20,739 bases of DNA from positions 1 through 20,739 of IMG/VR virus record IMGVR_UViG_3300030099_002277; one strand, given 5' to 3'. The first letter of the stretch is position 1; every line of letters begins with the position of its first letter. The notes below the pieces were generated by a model. The model searched no databases and was not told the DNA's origin. It saw only the letters and a list, made by a program, of their open reading frames with translations. Made by a program: the position numbers and the translations under genes. This document shows positions 14,427-20,739 of the stretch, in pieces. Origin of the DNA: a virus.

Positions 14427-16605
14427 TCAAAGATATAAAGAGTATTTACAATCTGTAGATGAAATATTTACAAAACATAATATAAATACTCAAAATATAA
14501 GAACAATGTTTGCTCAAGAACTGATGGCATTAGATGCAATCCATCATACTGCAGCAACAAATATTGATGATTTATACAGTAAGGGAGTATTTGGAAAAAT
14601 TGAAAATGTTGAAGATTTTATTTTTGATATATTTCAAGTGATTGGTGATTATGGAGATTTAAATTTAAATGATAGCTTTTATCGTGTCCTTAAAGAACCT
14701 CAAGGTATTGGTTTAGTTGAATCAGGTGTTGCTTTTGATGGAGTATTTGGTAGTGATGTCGGAGAATTTGCACATGAAGTAATTGATGCTGCATCAGAAT
14801 TAGATGAAAATTTAAAACTTGTTATTGACAATAATCAACCTAGTTTTGATGAGGCATTAAATATATTTAATAAACTTCCTGAAGATGTTAAATTATCAGC
14901 TTTAAATAATGCTAAAGGTTTTACAGGTCAACCACTTAATATTTCTTTTCGTGCTGATTCAATAGTGTATAAATATCTCCTTAATCAAGGAGAGCTTACT
15001 CGTTCATTTTTACAAGAAAGTCTTGGTCATAGATTACTTGTGGAGTTATATAATTCTTTAGATGATTCTGTTGAAGGAAAATATTTAGAAGAATTTTTAA
15101 ATGAGGCAAATTTTCAATCTAACATTGATGTACTTTCACCATCAGGAGATGAATTTATAAAACAAAAACATTTTGGTTCTGTTGTAGATATAACTGAAAC
15201 TTTAACTGATGAAGTTTATTATGGTGTCAGTGCCATGTTGGAAATGTACATGCAAGAATTTAGAAATAATTTTTTAAATTATATAACTGGAACTTTTGAT
15301 GACTTATATGAAAATACAGACTTAGTAAAAAGAAATAATAAAATAAATAGACAATTTGAAAATGCAATAGGTTATTTGTCTGAGGCATTACAAAGTAAAG
15401 ACCCTGATATATTTCCATTATTTGGTGAAGAATTAAATGAAATGGATAGAAGACTTCTTGGAATATTTGATAATTTAGATACAGAGTTTGGAGAAGTAAC
15501 TTCTTCTAAATCAGAAACATTTTTTGATACAATTAAACAATTTAAAAATCCTGATTATAAACCAAGCACAGAGGTGCTAGATGATTTTGATATTAGATTA
15601 ATGAGTAACTCAGATGCAGCTATAAAAACTATGGGTGTTCCAATAGCTTTTGAAGATATGTTTGTTAACATAAGAAATAATTTAACTACAGGTACACCAT
15701 TCGATAGAGATATATTTGATTTAAAGGCAAAAACTATAGCTGATTTAAAAAAAACTGTGGGTGTAGATAATTATTCAAGTGTATTTGATATTGCTTTAAA
15801 AGAACCAATGCACATGAGACCAATAAATAATTTTATAAAACATTCACAAGCTAATAAAAATTTAAAAATTGAAATGTTAGATGGTAACACAGGTAAATTT
15901 TTTCCAATATTATCAGATAATGGCAAAGGCAATATATCAAAAATATTAAAACAAAGGGTAGGAATTAAAGCTCCTGATGACTTAACAGTATTAGATAGTC
16001 TTGTTATAAGAGTTACTCCAGTAAAAGAAACAGCAGATTCAATACAAGAAGTGCAAAACTTTGTTAGAAATATGCCGAGTGAAAACTTTACTCCTCCTGA
16101 ATTTAGAAAGATTGCAGATACACCTGAAGATATTGCTAGGTCTGTTGATAAAAATAAATTAGCACAAGCAGAAGATGTTTTAAAAAATACAGATGTAGGA
16201 AGACACATATCAGGAACAGCTTTAGATTTTGCTAAGAAAGCAGGAAAGGTTGGTTTTGGTACAGGTATGACTGCAGTTGCACCAGGAGATGTAATTATAG
16301 AACAAGGTATAAAAAGATTACTACCAAAACTAGGTTTAGCTTTTATATCTGCACCTGCGTTAGCAGCATATACAGCTTATGAAATGGCTTTACTTGCAGC
16401 AGATGTAGGCAAAGGATTGTCAGAGGCAAAGAATAGAGGAGATGAAGAAAGTTTTAAATCAGCATTTTGGGATGGATTTACAGAAGATGCGTACTCAGAT
16501 AAATACTCAATAGGTTACGCTTTAACTAAAGAAATACATGAAACATTGTTTCAAGATGTCTATGGTAGAATAGCACAAGAATATTTACCAGGAAGTGAAG
16601 ACTGA
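14419..16605 (+). CDS. 728-aa virion-type protein with a C-terminal hydrophobic helix
   Basis: The protein is long, helical, Asn/Asp/Lys-rich and lacks recognisable catalytic motifs. A Gly/Ala-rich, hydrophobic stretch near the C-terminus (about 610-661), including LGLAFISAPALAAYTAYEMA (638-657), could insert into or lie on a membrane. Such a segment late in an otherwise soluble virion protein fits an ejected protein that helps DNA cross the host envelope. It could equally be a tail or capsid-interior protein. Codon and base use look even more AT-rich than neighbours by eye. The stop overlaps the next ATG (TGATG). Confidence 0.85.
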   Translation: MSNQRYKEYLQSVDEIFTKHNINTQNIRTMFAQELMALDAIHHTAATNIDDLYSKGVFGKIENVEDFIFDIFQVIGDYGDLNLNDSFYRVLKEPQGIGLVESGVAFDGVFGSDVGEFAHEVIDAASELDENLKLVIDNNQPSFDEALNIFNKLPEDVKLSALNNAKGFTGQPLNISFRADSIVYKYLLNQGELTRSFLQESLGHRLLVELYNSLDDSVEGKYLEEFLNEANFQSNIDVLSPSGDEFIKQKHFGSVVDITETLTDEVYYGVSAMLEMYMQEFRNNFLNYITGTFDDLYENTDLVKRNNKINRQFENAIGYLSEALQSKDPDIFPLFGEELNEMDRRLLGIFDNLDTEFGEVTSSKSETFFDTIKQFKNPDYKPSTEVLDDFDIRLMSNSDAAIKTMGVPIAFEDMFVNIRNNLTTGTPFDRDIFDLKAKTIADLKKTVGVDNYSSVFDIALKEPMHMRPINNFIKHSQANKNLKIEMLDGNTGKFFPILSDNGKGNISKILKQRVGIKAPDDLTVLDSLVIRVTPVKETADSIQEVQNFVRNMPSENFTPPEFRKIADTPEDIARSVDKNKLAQAEDVLKNTDVGRHISGTALDFAKKAGKVGFGTGMTAVAPGDVIIEQGIKRLLPKLGLAFISAPALAAYTAYEMALLAADVGKGLSEAKNRGDEESFKSAFWDGFTEDAYSDKYSIGYALTKEIHETLFQDVYGRIAQEYLPGSED

Positions 16606-18359
16606 TGTCAACAGATTACAATGATGTAACTGCTTTAATAAATGGTTCTATAACCATGGAAGAGTATGAAAAAAGAAGATATGAAAGAAGGATTGCTGCA
16701 CTTAGAGCTACACTTCCAGTCAGTGCTGACCAAAAATTATCAGATGCTGCAGAAAGAGCAGAATCATCAAGAACAGATTTTGAATCACAAGTACCAAGTC
16801 AAGCAGGTTCATTAGAGGCAGTTGCTTTTAAAACAGAACTAGCAAGACAAGGCGCTCAAGGAACACAAGATTCAACCATACAAACTACAGATGAAATGGG
16901 TGTAGATGAATCAAATGCTTTTGAAAATGCTTTATCAGGAGCAACAACATCAACACCTACAGAATCAGGAGATAGAGATGAGTTTGGATTTACTGCAGAT
17001 GATTATAAAAATGGTATAGCAATATATAGAGGTGATGCTCCATCAGGCGGAGAAAGAGTTTTTAGTAAATCAGATTTACAAAAAGCATTATCTGATGGAT
17101 ATTCTTTGAGTTCTGTACCTTTGTTTGAGGGTAACACAGGAGCAGGTGGTGGCTCATTTTTAGGTTCTACATCAGGAGAACAAATAGGTCGTATGAGTTC
17201 ACAGATTTGGCAGGATGAAACAGGACAAAAGTTTTTAGTATTTGGTATTCCTGGTACAGATATGTTTGTTAGATACCAGGCAAGTGATGAACAACTAGGA
17301 ACATTTTATACAACAGGTATGCCAGGCGTTAGAAGTGTAGACTCGGATTCTAACGAGTGGTATAACTCTTTATTCTTAGGTGATTACACAGAGATAGATG
17401 CAAATATTAAATTAGGTTTAGCTAATCCTTTTGATTCGTTAGTAGCAAATTTTCAAAGAATTAAAAATGTACAACCATGGATGGAGGATGAAGAACTTTA
17501 TACATTATGGTTAGAAGGAATAATAGAAGACAGAGATATAGAAGATTATGAGTGGCAAGGAACTAACTGGTGGAGAACGCATACAAAAGAACAAAGAGAT
17601 TGGTTATTAGTTTCACAAGGAAGAGGTATAGGAGAACTACCTGCAGATGCACAAGCTCTATTAGATAATAATATTATTCGTGCAAAAACTTTGTTGCAAC
17701 AAAATGGTGTAACAAATGCTGATTCAATATTTAATCCTGATGGAGAAAGTCTGATAGAGTTTTTTGCATTGCAACTATCTAATGGAAACTGGACAGAGTT
17801 ACATACAGTAAATCAAGCCAAAGCTATTGGAGACCCAATGGCAGGTATAAGTGTCGACAATCAACTCAAAGGGTGGTTAGAAGGTGTAGTCGGTGGAGTT
17901 GCACCTGAAACCACTCAAGCAGGTTTTGCTAAAGCACAAGAACTTGCATTGAAATGGTTAGGTCCTACTTTTGCAGAGTTTGAATCAGCAAACATATCAG
18001 AGTTTGCATCTATGATTCGTAATGCAGAATCACCTCAAATCGGTGAGGCACAAGTACAAGAAAGATTGAAAGCAATTAGAAAAGCATTGTTTTCTACAGA
18101 CTTGTATGATGAAAATCTTACATACGAAGACATTGCATCACCATGGCGTAACTATTCATTTCAGTTCTTAGGAGAGAGAATAGATGAAAAGAAACCTGAG
18201 TTTATAAATATACTAAGGTCAAATGACCAGGAAGAAATAAATACAATACTTCTTGAGTATGGTTTGAATAATAATATTGAGACAGTCTTTGATAGAGTAG
18301 AAGATAATATTATTGAAGGCATAGCTCCTTCATCAGTAGTTAGAGGAGTACCTACATAA
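16605..18359 (+). CDS. 584-aa virion-type protein, actinophage-like repeats of Trp motifs
   Basis: The N-terminal 110 residues are a charged, Ser/Thr/Gln-rich, likely disordered arm. The middle has a Gly-rich segment (EGNTGAGGGSFLGS) and a compact domain. The later half shows WMEDEELYTLWLEG, then YEWQGTNWWRTHTKEQRDWL, and SPWRNYSFQFLGERI near residue 505. The W..T.WW..HT..QR.W spacing is one I recall from minor virion proteins of actinobacteriophages. No enzymatic motif is evident. It lies between two other such proteins in an uninterrupted operon, so a multi-protein ejection or tail-vertex complex is likely. Assignment to a specific structure is not possible from sequence alone. Confidence 0.85.
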   Translation: MSTDYNDVTALINGSITMEEYEKRRYERRIAALRATLPVSADQKLSDAAERAESSRTDFESQVPSQAGSLEAVAFKTELARQGAQGTQDSTIQTTDEMGVDESNAFENALSGATTSTPTESGDRDEFGFTADDYKNGIAIYRGDAPSGGERVFSKSDLQKALSDGYSLSSVPLFEGNTGAGGGSFLGSTSGEQIGRMSSQIWQDETGQKFLVFGIPGTDMFVRYQASDEQLGTFYTTGMPGVRSVDSDSNEWYNSLFLGDYTEIDANIKLGLANPFDSLVANFQRIKNVQPWMEDEELYTLWLEGIIEDRDIEDYEWQGTNWWRTHTKEQRDWLLVSQGRGIGELPADAQALLDNNIIRAKTLLQQNGVTNADSIFNPDGESLIEFFALQLSNGNWTELHTVNQAKAIGDPMAGISVDNQLKGWLEGVVGGVAPETTQAGFAKAQELALKWLGPTFAEFESANISEFASMIRNAESPQIGEAQVQERLKAIRKALFSTDLYDENLTYEDIASPWRNYSFQFLGERIDEKKPEFINILRSNDQEEINTILLEYGLNNNIETVFDRVEDNIIEGIAPSSVVRGVPT

Positions 18360-19222
18360 TGGCATTGACAGAACAAGCTAAAGCAAGATTAAGAACTAAT
18401 GTTCAAACAAAATTTGGCGCATCATTTCCAAGTGCATTGATAGATATTTATATAGATGCTTTTATTGCAAACAATCAAGATGCTAATGAGGCAATCATAG
18501 CTATGAGACAATCAACAGAATATCAAACTAGCTTTCCTGGAAACATAAATCCTGATGGTGTATCTGTTAAATATAGTGAATCAGAGTATCTTAATTTAGT
18601 AGATGCTTACAAAAGAAAGATAGAATCAATAGGTTTAAATGCCGATTTAATTCTTACACAAGACAGAATAGAAACATTGATTACAAATGTCGTTAGTAAT
18701 GTAGAGTTTGGTAAAAGAATAAATCAAGTTTATCAACAGGTAGTTACAGCTATACCTGAAGTAAAACAATTTTATCAAGAAACTTTTGGTAAGACACTTA
18801 CAGATGCAGAGATTATAGCTAGTGCAATAGACCCACAGATAAGTCAAGACTTACAGACTGGTGCTATAACAGGAGCAGATATAATATCACAAAACATTCT
18901 TCGTGCAGAGATTGGTGGTGAGGCTTTGTTAGCAGGGGTTGACATAGATGTACAACAAGCAGAACAATTAAGACAACAAGGTTTATCGAGGCAACAGGCA
19001 AGACAAGGATTCCAAGCAGCACCATCATTTTTAGCTATGGCTAGAAGACAGGGTAGAGCAGGTGTATCTGCGACAGATGTAGTTGAGGCAACACAGTTAG
19101 GTATTCAAGAACAACAAGTAAGATTAGGAAGAATAGCAGGACAATCTGAACAAGAGAGTGCAGCAAGACTTGGAGCAGCAAGAGCTAGAACTGGTGAAGT
19201 TGTAGGATTGCAAGAACAATAA
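18359..19222 (+). CDS. 287-aa minor virion protein, 'FPGN' actinophage-type helical domain
   Basis: The protein reads SFPGNINPDGVSVKYSESEY, then DRIETLITNVVSNVEFGKRI, VYQQVVTAIPEVKQFYQETFG and ASAIDPQ. I recall this order (FPGN...S..EY...YL / vs..E...Ri...y..v...p.v...f...fG...a..lDP) from a helical segment shared by many actinobacteriophage virion proteins. The C-terminal 90 residues are Gln/Arg/Ala-rich and coiled-coil-like (VQQAEQLRQQGLSRQQARQG). It is the last gene of the long operon; its stop is followed by the capsid promoter. The function is structural by context and not established. Confidence 0.85.
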   Translation: MALTEQAKARLRTNVQTKFGASFPSALIDIYIDAFIANNQDANEAIIAMRQSTEYQTSFPGNINPDGVSVKYSESEYLNLVDAYKRKIESIGLNADLILTQDRIETLITNVVSNVEFGKRINQVYQQVVTAIPEVKQFYQETFGKTLTDAEIIASAIDPQISQDLQTGAITGADIISQNILRAEIGGEALLAGVDIDVQQAEQLRQQGLSRQQARQGFQAAPSFLAMARRQGRAGVSATDVVEATQLGIQEQQVRLGRIAGQSEQESAARLGAARARTGEVVGLQEQ

Positions 19223-19223
19223 C

Positions 19224-19250
19224 TTTACATTTAATTATTTATGATATAAT
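19224..19250 (+). promoter_or_regulatory. Promoter P3 for the scaffold/capsid transcript
   Basis: TTTACA (19224-19229) and TATAAT (19245-19250) are 15 bp apart. The -10 is extended by TG at 19242-19243 (TGATATAAT). It lies in the only sizeable gap of the operon and shares its extended -10 form with P1 and P2. A start near 19257 would give about a 177-nt leader. It would let capsid and scaffold be made in excess of the upstream low-copy proteins. Confidence 0.65.
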
Positions 19251-19251
19251 A

Positions 19252-19398
19252 ACCTTAGCTATCTTGTACTAAGGTCCGAGATTAAAAATAGACCTAGATT
19301 TTGTATTCGGTCTTGATGCCTACTAACAAGACCTGTCAAATAAAAAAAGTAGAGTAAAAAATAATGTGGAGATAGGCAGAGGTAACTCATACACCTCT
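19252..19398 (+). promoter_or_regulatory. Structured 5' leader of the scaffold/capsid genes
   Basis: This non-coding stretch has three perfect hairpins: ACCTTAG (19252-19258)/CTAAGGT (19269-19275), GGTCTTG (19309-19315)/CAAGACC (19327-19333) and AGAGGT (19378-19383)/ACCTCT (19393-19398). The loop of the second holds TGCCTA (19317-19322), complementary to TAGGCA (19373-19378), making a possible pseudoknot next to the third hairpin. GGTC and GACC alternate at 19273, 19291, 19309 and 19330, allowing exclusive pairings as in a switch. If transcription starts near 19257, the first hairpin would be only partly in the RNA and may instead be an operator. No known riboswitch class is recognised. Confidence 0.45.
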
Positions 19399-19433
19399 TG
19401 TAAAAATATCGTGTGAAGTAAGGACAATTAAAT

Positions 19434-19895
19434 ATGGCAGAAGAGCTTAATAACTCAGAAGAAAAAACCAACGACAGTGAAAAAAACTGGAAGGCTATGA
19501 GGGAAGAAAATGAACTTTTAGCAAAGAAAGTTGCTGATTTTGAGGCAAAAGAAAGAACTGATATTTTTAGTAAAGCAGGTCTTGATACTTCAAAAGGAGT
19601 TGGTAAAGCTGTTGAGATGATGTACGAAGGAGATTTATCTGTAGAAGGAATCCAGGCATACGCATCTGAAGAATTTGGAGTAGAGTTTGGGCAACAAGGC
19701 GGAATACAAGATACTTTAAAAAGTACAGAGCAAAGTCAAGAACGCTTGAATACTATTCAAAACAATTCAGTCGTAGATATTTATGATGAAGATGTAGTTG
19801 CACAGATTCGTGAAATAGAAAAATCAGGAAATGTAAGAAACTCAATTGCTGCAAAACTTAATGCTATAGAAGAAGATAAAAAAGCACAAAAGTAA
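19434..19895 (+). CDS. Head scaffolding protein (probable)
   Basis: Scaffolding proteins chaperone capsid subunits into a prohead and then leave. This 153-aa protein fits: it is acidic and highly charged, with an N-terminal coiled coil (about 17-43, NWKAMREENELLAKKVADFE), a central EMMYEGDLSVEGIQAY segment and a basic, helical C-terminus (RNSIAAKLNAIEEDKKAQK) of the kind that contacts coat protein. It lies directly before the capsid gene. A TAAGGA Shine-Dalgarno (19419-19424) is 9 nt from the ATG. No protease motif is present. Identification is by context, size and composition, since such proteins conserve little sequence. Confidence 0.75.
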   Translation: MAEELNNSEEKTNDSEKNWKAMREENELLAKKVADFEAKERTDIFSKAGLDTSKGVGKAVEMMYEGDLSVEGIQAYASEEFGVEFGQQGGIQDTLKSTEQSQERLNTIQNNSVVDIYDEDVVAQIREIEKSGNVRNSIAAKLNAIEEDKKAQK

Positions 19896-19904
19896 ATTTT
19901 AAAT

Positions 19905-19944
19905 CTTCTTGATTGTCAAAACCAAAGAAGTAATAATAGACAAT
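19905..19944 (+). promoter_or_regulatory. Pseudoknot-like element before the capsid ribosome binding site
   Basis: CTTCTT (19905-19910) pairs with AAGAAG (19925-19930). ATTGTC (19912-19917), inside that loop, pairs with GACAAT (19939-19944). The two 6-bp stems interleave as in an H-type pseudoknot with linkers of 1, 7 and 8 nt. The capsid AGGAG (19949-19953) begins 5 nt later, so folding could affect initiation. Short stems in AT-rich DNA make chance possible. Confidence 0.35.
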
Positions 19945-19962
19945 TTATAGGAGAAGATAAAA

Positions 19963-20739
19963 ATGGCAGACATATCGTTAACTAATAATACGATTTATGC
20001 ACAAAATATCAATAACTTTACTGGTGAATTGTTTAAGGTTGGTGGTCAAAGAACACCTTTACTTTCTGCAGTTGGTGGTTTAAATGGCGGAAGAAGTATT
20101 AATTCTACTTATTGGCAAGTCCAAGTAGAGGATAATGCAAAAATTTCTGCTGAACCAACTAAAGGACAAGAAGGTGCTGCACCTACAGAATTTTTAGGAA
20201 GAGACAGAGCTGCATACACTTATGTAACTCAGGTATTCCATAAAGGTGTACAAATGACCTATACAGCTTTAGCATCCACTGGAAATCAAAATCCTTTAGA
20301 TTTGTCTGCAAATATTGTTAATAGTTCGGATGGAGATGGAACTACAACAGCAGCAGATAAATTAGGATTATTTGGTGGTAACCCAGTAAATGATGAGTTT
20401 GCATTACAAATGGAAAAAACCATGGAAAAAATAGCTAGAGAAGTTGAGTGGTTTGCATTCAATGGCTCTTTCTCAGATGGTGCAAATGTAACACCTGGGT
20501 CAGGAACTAGAGAAATGTATGGTCTTGACACATGGATTACCATTAATAAAAATGCAGATAATGATGCAGCAGTTAACCCACTAGGTGGTAACTGTTTCTA
20601 CAATGACACAGCAGGAGATGGTACTGGTTCATTACAAGTTCTTTCTTTCGCAACTATTTCAGGTGCGTTAAAGAGAATGTATGATAACCATGCACCAATG
20701 AATCAACCTGTGTTAGCTGTAACACCAAAACAATTACTA
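19963..20739 (+). CDS. Major capsid protein, partial (right end missing)
   Basis: An open frame of 259 codons runs off the window edge. The ATG at 19963 has AGGAG (19949-19953) 9 nt upstream. The N-terminus has ELFKVGGQRTPLLSAVGG, then STYWQVQVED, EPTKGQEG, a HKGVQMTYTALASTGNQ segment and EVEWFAFNGSF. This order matches HK97-fold coat proteins of the SU10/DUF5309-like type seen in many actinophages and marine phages. Position directly after a scaffold-like gene supports it. The C-terminal part, including most of the P-domain, lies beyond the window. The protein is the shell subunit and would be made in the greatest amount, consistent with its own promoter and strong ribosome binding site. Confidence 0.88.
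   Translation, partial: MADISLTNNTIYAQNINNFTGELFKVGGQRTPLLSAVGGLNGGRSINSTYWQVQVEDNAKISAEPTKGQEGAAPTEFLGRDRAAYTYVTQVFHKGVQMTYTALASTGNQNPLDLSANIVNSSDGDGTTTAADKLGLFGGNPVNDEFALQMEKTMEKIAREVEWFAFNGSFSDGANVTPGSGTREMYGLDTWITINKNADNDAAVNPLGGNCFYNDTAGDGTGSLQVLSFATISGALKRMYDNHAPMNQPVLAVTPKQLL

Noticed and set aside
15771-16208. 145-codon minus-strand frame
   Set aside because: Shadow of the 728-aa gene; no start signal or recognisable motif.

Overview
The window is a contiguous piece of a tailed double-stranded DNA phage (Caudoviricetes): an AT-rich, tightly packed late (packaging and virion) region read entirely on the + strand. It has a large terminase, a portal, a GH24-type lysozyme, a scaffold-like protein and an HK97-fold-type major capsid protein cut off by the right edge. 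There is no integrase, replication gene, tRNA or CRISPR array. The low G+C and a set of tiny basic proteins familiar from uncultured ocean phages suggest a marine virus. The portal-flanking small proteins and the 287-aa and 584-aa proteins recall sequence patterns I know from actinobacteriophages. My best host guess is therefore a low-GC marine actinobacterium, with a SAR11-type alphaproteobacterium as the main alternative. That guess rests on remembered family patterns, not on a search.

Layout. Positions 1-734 are a non-coding leader dense in inverted and direct repeats. It holds two perfect extended -10 promoter boxes (near 590 and 700) and several strong hairpins. Positions 735-2040 are a cassette of nine tiny ORFs (15 to 85 aa, mostly Lys/Arg-rich). 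Several are too short for ordinary gene callers, including a 15-aa peptide behind a perfect Shine-Dalgarno and a 30-aa TTG-started zinc-ribbon peptide that overlaps the terminase. Then come terL (2030-3952) and portal (3953-5680), two small proteins, and a 2070-aa giant protein (6248-12460). These are followed by a 310-aa protein, the lysozyme, a 61-aa protein, and virion-type proteins of 728, 584 and 287 aa ending at 19222. From 735 to 19222 no gap between genes exceeds 8 nt, and most junctions are TAATG, TGATG or ATGA overlaps, so the block looks like one translationally coupled operon.

The first real gap (19223-19433) carries a third promoter with the same extended -10 box. It is followed by a leader of about 180 nt with several hairpins and a possible pseudoknot, ahead of the scaffold gene (19434) and capsid gene (19963). 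The short scaffold-capsid gap holds a second pseudoknot-like arrangement next to the capsid ribosome binding site. The likely logic is one long transcript for packaging and low- to medium-copy virion proteins, plus a separately boosted scaffold/capsid transcript. The least explained parts are the giant protein and its partners between portal and capsid, the structured leaders, and the micro-ORF cassette.
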